Source: a virus. From it: 50,786 bases of DNA. Below are positions 26,300 through 34,338 of the stretch, in pieces (position 1 is the stretch's first letter; the number at the start of each line of letters is the position of its first letter). The DNA is taken from IMG/VR virus record IMGVR_UViG_3300046532_001584, positions 1 to 50,786 of that record. One strand, given 5' to 3'. The notes beneath the pieces are model-generated. The model ran no database searches. It saw only the letters and a list, made by a program, of their open reading frames with translations, and had not been told where the DNA came from. Made by a program: the position numbers and the translations under genes.

Positions 26300-27799
26300 T
26301 TGGAACAAATAACCGTTAAGGTTAAAGATAATGCTTTTATCTATATTGACTGTGATGATAAGGGAATTATACAAGAGCTAGCAGAATACTTTACATTCTA
26401 TGTTCCTGGCTATAAGTTCATGCCTCAATTCAGAAATAAATTATGGGACGGAAAAATTCGCCTCTTTAATTTACGTGATCAATCTTTATATGCTGGTTTA
26501 TTTAAATATATAAAATCGTTCTGTTTAGAAAGAGATATAGAACTTACATCTGTATTAAGAGAACCACCAAGTAAATACAACCTTCCTGGGATGGATTATC
26601 CTGCTCCATTAGATTGGATATCATGTGCAGCACCTTTAAGTCTACCATTTGAACCAAGAGATTATCAGTTAGATGCTGTTGAACATGGATTACGTACACG
26701 ATCAGGATTATTAGTAAGTCCTACAGCTTCAGGTAAATCAATGATAATATATCTTCTTATGAGGTATTTCTTAGAACACAATAATGATAAGTGTTTAATA
26801 ATTGTACCTACTACTTCACTTGTTAAGCAAATGTATACAGACTTTGCTAAGTACTCAGAAAATGATAAACGTTTTTCTCCAGATGAAGATTGTCATGAAA
26901 TTATGGCAGGACTTGATAAAGGCCATAAGACTAAAAGAGTTTATATATCTACTTGGCAATCAATATATAAAATGCAGAAGGGATACTTTGAAAATTTTGG
27001 TATGGTTGTAGGAGATGAAGCACATAACTTTAAAGCTAAATCATTAACAAGTATATTAACTAAATGTACTGAGGCTCGATATAGATTTGGATTAACAGGT
27101 ACATTAGATGGTACACAAACACATAAATTAGTTTTAGAAGGTTTATTTGGAGCTCATAAACATGTCACTACATCTAAAGCTTTAATGGATAGAGGAGATC
27201 TTGCTAATTTAAATATTGATATATTATTACTTAAACATAAAGAAGAAGATTGTAAAGAAGTAAGTAAGATGAAATATCAAGATGAAGTTGAATGGATTGT
27301 TACATCATCTAAACGAAATAACTTTATAAAGAATTTAGCAATAGATTTAAAAGGTAACACCTTAGTATTATTTCAATTTGTTGAAAAGCATGGTGAACCA
27401 TTATTTAGATTAATAGATGCTTCAGTAGAAAAAGGAAGAAAAGTATTCTTTGTATCTGGTAAAACATCAGCAGATATACGAGAAGAAATTAGAGGTATAA
27501 CTGAGACAGAGAAGAATGCTATATTAGTATGTTCATATGGTACATTTTCTACAGGTGTAAATATAGTTAACTTACATAATATAATTTTCGCTTCACCAAG
27601 TAAATCACAGATAAGAGTATTGCAATCAGTTGGTAGAGGATTACGTAAGTCTGATCAAGATACAGTACTATATGACATCGCAGATGACCTGCATTGGAAG
27701 GCTAATAAGAATTATACTTTAAATCATAGTGCTGAAAGGGTTAAAATATATGCTAAAGAAAGGTTTAAATTTAAAATACACGAGGTTAAATTATTATAA
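26300..27799 (+). CDS. uvsW: UvsW DNA/RNA helicase
   Basis: An SF2 helicase that remodels replication forks and removes R-loops. 499 residues versus 503 in T4. N-terminal domain (FYVPGYKFMPQFRNKLWDGK), Walker A SPTASGKSM (140-148), DEAH box 239-242 in GDEAHNFKAKS, motif III-like GLTGTLDGT, and motif VI QSVGRGLRKSD. The start codon is TTG 26300. The position next to uvsY is as in T4. Confidence 0.95.
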   Translation: MEQITVKVKDNAFIYIDCDDKGIIQELAEYFTFYVPGYKFMPQFRNKLWDGKIRLFNLRDQSLYAGLFKYIKSFCLERDIELTSVLREPPSKYNLPGMDYPAPLDWISCAAPLSLPFEPRDYQLDAVEHGLRTRSGLLVSPTASGKSMIIYLLMRYFLEHNNDKCLIIVPTTSLVKQMYTDFAKYSENDKRFSPDEDCHEIMAGLDKGHKTKRVYISTWQSIYKMQKGYFENFGMVVGDEAHNFKAKSLTSILTKCTEARYRFGLTGTLDGTQTHKLVLEGLFGAHKHVTTSKALMDRGDLANLNIDILLLKHKEEDCKEVSKMKYQDEVEWIVTSSKRNNFIKNLAIDLKGNTLVLFQFVEKHGEPLFRLIDASVEKGRKVFFVSGKTSADIREEIRGITETEKNAILVCSYGTFSTGVNIVNLHNIIFASPSKSQIRVLQSVGRGLRKSDQDTVLYDIADDLHWKANKNYTLNHSAERVKIYAKERFKFKIHEVKLL

Positions 27800-27802
27800 A
27801 TA
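27795..27802 (+). promoter_or_regulatory. T4-type late promoter word, 5 nt before an ATG
   Basis: TATAAATA overlaps the uvsW stop and sits 5 nt before ATG 27808, predicting a leaderless transcript of the Sm-like gene. It opposes the antisense early promoter at 28206-28234. Confidence 0.6.
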
Positions 27803-27807
27803 GGTAT

Positions 27808-28173
27808 ATGGATGATATAGAAAACAAATTTCCACTAACACTAGAGGATGTCCCTGTTAAGATGCTTAAATTAGTATCAGGGGAATCTATTATTGCGTAT
27901 GTGCATGATGGAGATGATGATAGTATTTCTATTGAAGAACCGATGCGCCTCTCGATTGAAGAGGATCAGCAGTTGGTTTTCTCTCCATACTTACCATTTT
28001 CTGATAATACTCTACATCATTTAGATATGCATAACGTAATGCTTGAGTCCGAGGTTAGTACAGATATTAAAGGATTTTATATGAAAATATTATTAGATCA
28101 GGTTGAAGGATTAGATACTCCAAATCAAGCTCCATCAGTAACAACGATGAAAGGAACTAATACCCTACATTAA
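27808..28173 (+). CDS. Small Sm/LSm-like phage protein, copy 1
   Basis: A 121-residue acidic protein with VKMLKLVSGESIIAYVHDGD and QLVFSPYLPFSDN. A smaller relative is encoded at 47111 with matching IRLIRLTSGEEILCEL and IGFMPYLPYTE. The short beta-strand core with a conserved SGE turn suggests an Sm/LSm-like barrel; this is inference from pattern only. It carries a late promoter word upstream and lies under an antisense early promoter, so its expression may be switched between phases. Confidence 0.6.
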   Translation: MDDIENKFPLTLEDVPVKMLKLVSGESIIAYVHDGDDDSISIEEPMRLSIEEDQQLVFSPYLPFSDNTLHHLDMHNVMLESEVSTDIKGFYMKILLDQVEGLDTPNQAPSVTTMKGTNTLH

Positions 28174-28205
28174 TTCTATATCCAGTCTCCCCAGAGTACT
28201 ATCTT

Positions 28206-28234
28206 ATTATACCATACAAAAGGCTGAAAGTAAA
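28206..28234 (-). promoter_or_regulatory. Minus-strand early promoter, antisense to the Sm-like gene
   Basis: On the minus strand this reads TTTACT, 17 nt, TATAAT, with GCTG before the first box and TATGG before the second. That extended form is nearly identical to the plus-strand promoters at 42499 and 47415. Transcription would run left through 27808-28173. No minus-strand gene of 60 codons or more is seen to its left, so an antisense RNA is likely. Confidence 0.7.
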
Positions 28235-28253
28235 CAGCTAACGGAAAATAAAT

Positions 28254-28562
28254 ATGCAAATAACCTCTAACGCCGCAAACAAAGTATCAGGAATGAAATC
28301 CGGAGATGAGCACTTACGTGTTTATATTACTGGTGGTGGATGTTCAGGTTTTAATTATGGATTTATATTAGATAAGAAGATGATAGACGGTGATTTTAGT
28401 CTTGAAAAAAATGGTATGGAAGTACGTATTGATCCGATGAGCTATCAATACTTAGATAAAATTACAATTGATTATGTAGAAGATCTGCAAGGTTCACGAT
28501 TTAGTGTGACCAATCCACAAGCAAAAACAACATGTGGATGTGGATCTAGTTTTTCAGTGTGA
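28254..28562 (+). CDS. A-type Fe-S carrier (IscA/ErpA-like)
   Basis: Delivers Fe-S clusters to apo-proteins. 102 residues with the three conserved Cys: C30 in [12 protein letters not shown] and C94/C96 in [11 protein letters not shown]. The region between carries the expected beta strands. Its ATG follows a gap (28174-28253) that holds the antisense promoter. With the IscU at 46725 and ferredoxin at 7293 it suggests that the phage supports Fe-S cluster supply during infection. Confidence 0.93.
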   Translation: MQITSNAANKVSGMKSGDEHLRVYITGGGCSGFNYGFILDKKMIDGDFSLEKNGMEVRIDPMSYQYLDKITIDYVEDLQGSRFSVTNPQAKTTCGCGSSFSV

Positions 28563-29830
28563 AAGAGTACGTTTTTTGGTATGCAAATGATGCTACTGAT
28601 CCAGACTGGATCCAGGATGCATCCATTGACCATCTTATTGAGTATTGTAATCTTAAACCAATACCAGAACAAAAACAAATTTTCTTTAGTAGTTCAATAG
28701 TTGATAAAACTAAAAATAATATATTTTTTATTACAACTAAAGTATTAGGTTCAGGCCTAAAAGAATTATCAGATTTGGAAGATGAAATTAAATGGTGTGA
28801 TGATAATGGAATTACTGTCATATATGATAATTCATGGGAATCTTTAGAATTTTGTTTACCTAAAAATAATATTCAGGAAATACAAGATATAATACCAAAG
28901 AAGTTTAAGATATTTTGTAATTTCTTAAATGGCGATGTTAAATTAAATGATCCAACGATCACACCTTTTTTAAAATATGCTGTTGATGTTAAGTTTTTTC
29001 CTATGTATCTTGGATTTCAAATGGAATTAATGAAACATGATACTTGGAATGTAATAAATCCTTCAAAAAATATTAAAAGAAAGTATTTATTTTCTTTATT
29101 ATGTGGAGAAATAAGAAAACCTCATAGAGCTCTTACTCTAGCAGGTCTTATGGCTGAAGATTTATTAGCTAATAGTTTCTATACTACATTTCTTCGTAAA
29201 CACGGTGATGAATTTCAGTCAACTAATTCTCTATATCCAGTTGATGCATGGATTGATGAAGAGCATTTACAAGATTTTAAGTATTATAATTATTTAAAAG
29301 ATAATTATTATGATAAAATACTAGTCAATAAGTTATTCGATTTCCCATATACCGATAGTAATGAAGTAAGCTTAGGAGTAGACGCAGATTTTAGAATACC
29401 TATACAAATGCATGAAAGTTATTTTAACATAGTATTCGAAAGCTTTGAAAATGAAGCTCTTTGTTTTTTTACTGAAAAAACTTTTAAACCTATGCTAGCT
29501 GAAATACCATTTATTATCTGTGGCACATTACATCAAAATCAACATTTAAAATCCTTAGGATTTGAAATATTTCCAGAGATATTTGATTATTCATTTGAAG
29601 ATTTTGAAAATAATGTTAAAGATCCTGTTGAAAAATTAATTAAATCAACCACAAATAAATTACATTATAGTGAAGAGTTCGTTGCTGAAATTAAAAGGGT
29701 GAGTGAACTGCCTTTAAGTGTATTTCATCAGCCTTCGGTTTTAGCAAAAATTAAACATAATAAAGAATTAATAACTCAACTAGGTTCTAAAGAGAATACA
29801 CGAAATAAATTAAATGAGATATTATCGTGA
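28559..29830 (+). CDS. Glycosyltransferase-like protein of the modification island
   Basis: A 423-residue cytosolic protein starting with GTG 28559, overlapping the Fe-S carrier stop. The C-terminal part has [15 protein letters not shown] then [20 protein letters not shown] and [18 protein letters not shown], a pattern I associate with exostosin/fucosyltransferase-like GT-B domains (the E-K-x-x-K/x-x-P-x-L-x-x-x-P-F sugar-nucleotide stretch). The N-terminal half is not recognised. It probably transfers a sugar to a host or phage glycan; the substrate is unknown. It begins a run of sugar-related genes. Confidence 0.6.
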   Translation: MKEYVFWYANDATDPDWIQDASIDHLIEYCNLKPIPEQKQIFFSSSIVDKTKNNIFFITTKVLGSGLKELSDLEDEIKWCDDNGITVIYDNSWESLEFCLPKNNIQEIQDIIPKKFKIFCNFLNGDVKLNDPTITPFLKYAVDVKFFPMYLGFQMELMKHDTWNVINPSKNIKRKYLFSLLCGEIRKPHRALTLAGLMAEDLLANSFYTTFLRKHGDEFQSTNSLYPVDAWIDEEHLQDFKYYNYLKDNYYDKILVNKLFDFPYTDSNEVSLGVDADFRIPIQMHESYFNIVFESFENEALCFFTEKTFKPMLAEIPFIICGTLHQNQHLKSLGFEIFPEIFDYSFEDFENNVKDPVEKLIKSTTNKLHYSEEFVAEIKRVSELPLSVFHQPSVLAKIKHNKELITQLGSKENTRNKLNEILS

Positions 29831-30561
29831 TTGTTTTAGTTACAGGTGGATTCGACCCAATTCATTTAGGACATTTGACGATGTTTAAAGAAGCAAAAGA
29901 ACTTGGAGATGAGCTATGGGTTGGAATAAATTCTGATGAATGGCTTATTAGAAAAAAAGGATTTAGATATATGTCTTGGACTGAAAGATCTGAGGTGATA
30001 TCAATGATGACTATTGTTGATAAGATAATACCATTCAATGATAAGGATGGATCATCTAACGATGCTATAGCAGTTGCTAAGATGTTAAGTGGTGATAACG
30101 TGACGTTTGCTAATGGCGGTGATAGAAACAAAAATACTACTATGGAGTATGGTAATCCAGACCATGATGATGTGACATTTGCATTTAATGTGGGTGGTGG
30201 TAATAAAAAGAATAGTTCATCTGATATAGTAAAGGTAAAAAGACAGTGGGGATATTATAAAAACATTTATAGTGGTGATGGATTTAAAGTAAAGGAATTA
30301 GTTATTAATCCTATGTCATCTCTTTCTATGCAAATACACAAATATAGATCAGAAACATGGAATTTAGTTTCAGGGCAGTGCACAATATACTTAAATGGCG
30401 AGGAAATTGTTATGAGTAAAAACAAACCAATACAAATAAATATAGGGGATTGGCATAAGTGTTTAAATGAATCTAATAAACCGGCTCATATAATTGAAAT
30501 ATGGAAAGGTTCTACTGATAAATTAGATGAAAATGATATTGAAAGATTGCCATATAAATAG
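29827..30561 (+). CDS. Cytidylyltransferase-cupin fusion
   Basis: Residues 1-130 form a nucleotidyltransferase of the GT1/RfaE-C type (TGGFDPIHLGHLTMF with the H-x-G-H site, and WTERSEVISMM). Residues about 140-244 form a cupin like the C-terminal domain of GDP-mannose pyrophosphorylase/mannose-6-P isomerase enzymes (KELVINPMSSLSMQIHKYRS, TWNLVSGQCTIYLNG, IGDWHKCLNES). Such a fusion joins NDP-sugar (or NDP-alcohol) formation to sugar isomer or acid-sugar handling. Start is GTG at 29827, overlapping the preceding stop. Confidence 0.8.
   Translation: MIVLVTGGFDPIHLGHLTMFKEAKELGDELWVGINSDEWLIRKKGFRYMSWTERSEVISMMTIVDKIIPFNDKDGSSNDAIAVAKMLSGDNVTFANGGDRNKNTTMEYGNPDHDDVTFAFNVGGGNKKNSSSDIVKVKRQWGYYKNIYSGDGFKVKELVINPMSSLSMQIHKYRSETWNLVSGQCTIYLNGEEIVMSKNKPIQINIGDWHKCLNESNKPAHIIEIWKGSTDKLDENDIERLPYK
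30553..30560 (+). promoter_or_regulatory. Possible late promoter word, 5 nt before an ATG
   Basis: TATAAATA lies in the last codons of the fusion gene and ends 5 nt before ATG 30566. Because it is inside coding sequence it may be chance, but the spacing equals that at 24282, 27795 and 2469. Confidence 0.4.
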
Positions 30562-30565
30562 AAAT

Positions 30566-31240
30566 ATGATTAAAGAATTTGAGAATTTTATACCGGAAGA
30601 AACTGCTAAATTATTATATGAAGAAAGTAAAACTATACCAAAGAAATACTGGACATCTTTTAGTAGAGCTGGTAGTTATATGGAAGAGTGTAATGATTTA
30701 AAAGAAGCACCAGTTGCACAATCAATAGTAAACGAATTTCACTCAAAAGATTTTTTAATTAAATTAGAAAAGATTTCTGGGATTAAACATTTATTACCAG
30801 ATCCGTATTTAGTAGGTGCTGGTTATATGAAAAGTTATAATGGTGATAGTCTTAAAGTACATTCAGATTTTAACTGGAATGAAGAATGCCAAACACATAG
30901 AGCTTTAAGTGTAAATTTATATTTTACTCCTGACTGGGATCCTAAGTGGGGAGGTAATTTACAATTCTGGGATTCTAATAAAACTAAAAAGCTTTTCGAA
31001 TATTCACCTAAAATGGGTAATGCTATTATATGGGAATATCATAGTAAAGCATTTCATGGATATCCTGAACCAATGACTTGTCCTAAAGATAAATTTAGAG
31101 TTGGATTTAGATTATTTTATTATGTTTCTAATGCTATACATAATCCACTAGACCCTCCTCATAAAAGTTTATATTGGTATGATAAAGAAAAAAACAAACC
31201 CTATCATTTAGAATCTGATTATGGACACAACAAACTTTAA
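30566..31240 (+). CDS. 2-oxoglutarate/Fe(II) oxygenase (prolyl-4-hydroxylase-like)
   Basis: A 224-residue dioxygenase-like protein. The start is ATG 30566, 4 nt after the previous stop. Iron ligands: H99-x-D101 (VHSDFNW) and H164 (AFHGYP), with an Arg at 178 or 182 (KFRVGFRLFYY) for 2-oxoglutarate. A typical core SVNLYFTPDWDPKWGGNLQFWD surrounds them. It would hydroxylate a protein, sugar or nucleobase; among sugar genes a glycan or sugar-linked substrate seems most likely, but is not proved. Confidence 0.9.
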   Translation: MIKEFENFIPEETAKLLYEESKTIPKKYWTSFSRAGSYMEECNDLKEAPVAQSIVNEFHSKDFLIKLEKISGIKHLLPDPYLVGAGYMKSYNGDSLKVHSDFNWNEECQTHRALSVNLYFTPDWDPKWGGNLQFWDSNKTKKLFEYSPKMGNAIIWEYHSKAFHGYPEPMTCPKDKFRVGFRLFYYVSNAIHNPLDPPHKSLYWYDKEKNKPYHLESDYGHNKL

Positions 31241-31842
31241 TGTCTTTTCAAGCATTAAGTGATTTTGAAAATGAAGTAGCCGAATTCTTTGGAGCTCCAT
31301 ATGCTGTGGCAACGGATTGCTGTACGCACGCTATTGAGATGTGTCTTCAACTTAAGTTTTATATTCATCTTGATATACCAGCAAAAACTTATATCTCTCT
31401 CCCTTTTATGCTTGAAAAAATAAGAATGCCATATCGACTAGTAGATAAACACTGGAGAGACTATTACTATGTTGCTGATGATATAATTGATGCAGCGCTA
31501 CATTGGGAAAAGAACGGATATATTCCAAAAACTAAAATGTGCTTATCCTTTCATTTTAAAAAGCATATCAACATTGGTAGAGGTGGTATGATTCTTTTAG
31601 ATAATAAAGAAGAAAGAGATAGACTAGTACGTATGCGTCACGATGGTAGATCTATATACGAAAATAAAAATTATAATGAAGAAGATATTACAGAGATTGG
31701 TTATCATTACTATATGACGCCTGAAACTGCTGCAGTAGGTTCTGAAATATTTAAGAATAAAAAAGATCTAAAGCCAGAAAGTAAAGGTAGTGCAGACTAT
31801 CGCGATATAAGACTATATAAATACTATAAGCAATCAATATGA
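31240..31842 (+). CDS. Short DegT/DnrJ-type aminotransferase-like protein
   Basis: Related to PLP-dependent sugar aminotransferases, with the lysine site CLSFHFKKHINIGRGGMILLD (K107 or K108), an Asp pair at 80-81 (VADDIID) where family members hold the PLP ring, and a cysteine/threonine start region YAVATDCCTHAIEM. It is 200 residues, versus about 370 for cellular members, lacking the C-terminal domain. It may use another subunit or be a minimal enzyme. It starts at the stop of the oxygenase gene. Confidence 0.78.
   Translation: MSFQALSDFENEVAEFFGAPYAVATDCCTHAIEMCLQLKFYIHLDIPAKTYISLPFMLEKIRMPYRLVDKHWRDYYYVADDIIDAALHWEKNGYIPKTKMCLSFHFKKHINIGRGGMILLDNKEERDRLVRMRHDGRSIYENKNYNEEDITEIGYHYYMTPETAAVGSEIFKNKKDLKPESKGSADYRDIRLYKYYKQSI
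31816..31823 (+). promoter_or_regulatory. Possible late promoter word inside aminotransferase gene
   Basis: TATAAATA lies 15 nt before the ATG at 31839, within the last codons of the aminotransferase-like gene. Low confidence because an AT-rich coding sequence can produce it by chance. Confidence 0.25.
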
Positions 31843-32546
31843 AAACATATTCTAATTTATATAAAAACAAAAAACTTAATGCATGGTTAGACATATCTAC
31901 CTATTGCAATGCAGCATGCCCACAATGTCATAGAACAAATCCTGATGGTTTAGCTAAAGTTGGTTGGCTCCCTCTTATTCAATGGTCTTTATCAGACTTC
32001 AAAAAAGCATTCCCTTTAAAAACTTTAGAATGTATAGGGAACTTTAATTTCTGTGGAACTTGGGGAGATCCTATTATGAATAAAGATATACTTGAAATTT
32101 GTAAGTATATTATTGATAATTCTCGCTGTTGGATATTTATTAATACTAATGGAAGTTTTAGAGATGATTTTTGGTGGACTCATCTAGGGTATATAATAGA
32201 AGGTAGAGGAAGAGTAGTGTTTGATATAGATGGAACAAATCAGCAAATGCATTCTTATTATAGACAAAAGACTGATTTAAGTAAGATATTAAAAAATATG
32301 AAAGCTTATTCTCAATTTGGAGATGTAGCTGTATTCACTGTAGTTTATAAACATAATGAAGATCATTTAGAAGCTATTAACAAAATGGTAAAAGATATAT
32401 GTAAAATCAAAGAACATTTATGTGTTCCTTCAGATAGAGCTCACCATATAGATAGATTTAAATTTAGAAAAAATAAACAAAACCATTATTTAGAACATAG
32501 TCCTAAGTATGGAATGAGTAAACAAGGAACATCATTTAACTTATGA
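31839..32546 (+). CDS. Radical SAM protein
   Basis: A 235-residue radical S-adenosylmethionine protein. The [4Fe-4S] motif is C23-x3-C27-x2-C30 in STYCNAACPQCHR. A GNFNFCGTWGDPIMN stretch corresponds to the GGEP-like SAM-binding part. It is shorter than most radical SAM enzymes with auxiliary domains (300+). Directly after it, with a 4-nt overlap, lies a Cys-rich protein that looks like the missing C-terminal domain. It may modify a sugar, peptide or protein in the island. Confidence 0.88.
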   Translation: MKTYSNLYKNKKLNAWLDISTYCNAACPQCHRTNPDGLAKVGWLPLIQWSLSDFKKAFPLKTLECIGNFNFCGTWGDPIMNKDILEICKYIIDNSRCWIFINTNGSFRDDFWWTHLGYIIEGRGRVVFDIDGTNQQMHSYYRQKTDLSKILKNMKAYSQFGDVAVFTVVYKHNEDHLEAINKMVKDICKIKEHLCVPSDRAHHIDRFKFRKNKQNHYLEHSPKYGMSKQGTSFNL

Positions 32547-32965
32547 AAACACATTGCAAATGGCTAGAAGATGATGAGCAAATGTTAGTAAACCCTGATG
32601 GACAGGTTTTACCATGTTGTTATCTTTCAAATTATTTTACTGTAGATAAAAGACCTCCAATTCCAACAGAAATGATTGATACAGATTTTAAGGTTAAAAA
32701 GCAGTATGTATATGACACTTATAAGGAGATAGAAGACCAATTATACCATATAGACTTTGTTAACTTAGAAGTTAGTCGTGAATATCTTTTTAATGAATAT
32801 GAGAAAAGAAAAGATAAACTTAATATATTCACTAATGATTTAGAAGATATTTTATCTAATGAATGGTTTACTAAAATTTTACCAGAATCATGGGAACATG
32901 AAGATACCATTTCAACCCCTTGTAAACAAGTATGCACTAGCTGTTTACATTCACCAAAAGTATGA
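32543..32965 (+). CDS. Cys-rich SPASM-like partner of the radical SAM protein
   Basis: A 140-residue protein with MLVNPDGQVLPCCYLSN (C25, C26), C5 near the N-terminus, and a C-terminal C127-x3-C131-x2-C134 group (STPCKQVCTSCLH). A 'NPDG-x-V-x-PCC' loop followed by a distal Cys cluster is typical of the SPASM/twitch auxiliary Fe-S domain fused to radical SAM enzymes. Here it is a separate gene translated from a start overlapping the radical SAM stop. Confidence 0.7.
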   Translation: MKTHCKWLEDDEQMLVNPDGQVLPCCYLSNYFTVDKRPPIPTEMIDTDFKVKKQYVYDTYKEIEDQLYHIDFVNLEVSREYLFNEYEKRKDKLNIFTNDLEDILSNEWFTKILPESWEHEDTISTPCKQVCTSCLHSPKV

Positions 32966-32971
32966 TATAAT
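32944..32971 (+). promoter_or_regulatory. Sigma70-type early promoter before gp55
   Basis: TTTACA, 16 nt, TATAAT, preceded by GCTG and with TATGA before the second box, in the end of the preceding gene. It gives a leader of about 25 nt to the gp55 ATG at 33004. Confidence 0.7.
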
Positions 32972-33003
32972 AGATACATTAATCGCACAATAGGAACTTT
33001 AAA

Positions 33004-33585
33004 ATGCCTGAAAAAATTAAACCTAGAGATAAACCCCATTACGTAAATAATAGAGACTTCTCATATGCAGTAGTGGATTATGTTAAAGCAGCTAATGATG
33101 CAAAAGCAAATGATAAAAAGAATCCAGTAGTACCGGATTATATTGCTTTATGTTTCATGAAGATCTGTGAAGGTCTATCCCACAAACCAAACTTTGTACG
33201 GTATACTTATCGTGATGAAATGGTTATGGATGGAGTTGAAAATTGTCTTAAAGCAATATATAATTATAATATAGACACAGCTACCCGTACAGGAAAGCCA
33301 AATGCATTCTCTTATTTTACTCAAATAGCTTACTTTGCTTTTATACGTAGAATTGTTAAAGAAAAGAAACAAACGGATATTAAATTTAAATTTATGGAGC
33401 AAGCAAATATTGAAGACTTTGTTTCTAGCATAGATGTTAATAGTCCTATTGACCAATCATTCCTTGATACTCTTCGTGAGAAGATAAGCAAAATTAAAGA
33501 AAGCGATAGTGCACTGAAAGATTTTAAAAAGGAAGATAAAGAAAAGAAAAAGAAAGGATTAGAATTATTTTTTGAGGTTACATAA
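33004..33585 (+). CDS. gp55: Late transcription sigma factor gp55
   Basis: Directs host RNA polymerase to TATAAATA late promoters, with the sliding clamp as activator. 193 residues versus 185 in T4. The helical core (VVPDYIALCFMKICEGLSHK, EMVMDGVENCLKAIYNY, AFSYFTQIAYFAFIRRI) matches gp55, including the sigma region 2-like part. It is expressed from its own early promoter. Its presence explains the late words in this window. Confidence 0.9.
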   Translation: MPEKIKPRDKPHYVNNRDFSYAVVDYVKAANDAKANDKKNPVVPDYIALCFMKICEGLSHKPNFVRYTYRDEMVMDGVENCLKAIYNYNIDTATRTGKPNAFSYFTQIAYFAFIRRIVKEKKQTDIKFKFMEQANIEDFVSSIDVNSPIDQSFLDTLREKISKIKESDSALKDFKKEDKEKKKKGLELFFEVT

Positions 33586-34338
33586 TTGAAAAACTTATTA
33601 ATAGTAGGATTTGGCGTTGTAGGACAAGCTGTATATCATGGGTTAAGAGAAAATAATACGATAGATATTTTAGATATAGAACCAAATGATAATATAGAAT
33701 ATTATGATTATGATGGTATTATATTATGTCTACCTACACCACGAGGACCACAAGGTGAATGTGATGATATGTTGGTTGAACAATATATTAGAACTATACG
33801 TACGCAATCACCTGAGGCATCTATACTTATTAAGTCTACTATATCAATAGAATTAGTTGACTTACTTGAAGATGATAAACATATAACATATAATCCAGAA
33901 TTTTTAACTGAATCAGATTCAATAGAAGAATTTCAGAATCAAAGCTTTGTTATATTTGGCGGTCATGAATGTAGGTGTTGGTATGAGATATTTCAAAACT
34001 CTGGCATATACATAGGTTCTGTTAAGTTCACTGATATGAGAACAGCAGCATACGCTAAGTATTCAATTAATTCATTCCTAGCTACAAAGGTTATATTCTT
34101 TAATGAATTAAATCTTATGTTTGGTCAAGAAGGATTTGATGAATTAACACAAATTATAAGTATGGATGATCGTATTGGTAAAAGCCATATGATGGTTCCA
34201 GGACCAGATAAACAATACGGATTTGGTGGTATGTGTTTCCCTAAAGATACAGAAGCTTTTACTGTATCAGCTAAGAGACTTAAGACACCATTAACATTAT
34301 TAGAAAAAACAATTGAAATTAACAAGGAGTTAAGATGA
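33586..34338 (+). CDS. Truncated UDP-glucose/GDP-mannose dehydrogenase-like protein
   Basis: A Rossmann-fold nucleotide-sugar dehydrogenase-like protein: VGFGVVGQAVYHGL (NAD-binding, 6-20), SPEASILIKSTISI and the catalytic Cys block GFGGMCFPKDTEAF (about 207-220). It is 250 residues, whereas the cellular enzymes have about 430; the C-terminal UDP-binding domain is missing. The catalytic Cys is kept, so some activity is possible. It begins with TTG 33586 after the gp55 stop and overlaps the next gene by 4 nt. Confidence 0.88.
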   Translation: MKNLLIVGFGVVGQAVYHGLRENNTIDILDIEPNDNIEYYDYDGIILCLPTPRGPQGECDDMLVEQYIRTIRTQSPEASILIKSTISIELVDLLEDDKHITYNPEFLTESDSIEEFQNQSFVIFGGHECRCWYEIFQNSGIYIGSVKFTDMRTAAYAKYSINSFLATKVIFFNELNLMFGQEGFDELTQIISMDDRIGKSHMMVPGPDKQYGFGGMCFPKDTEAFTVSAKRLKTPLTLLEKTIEINKELR

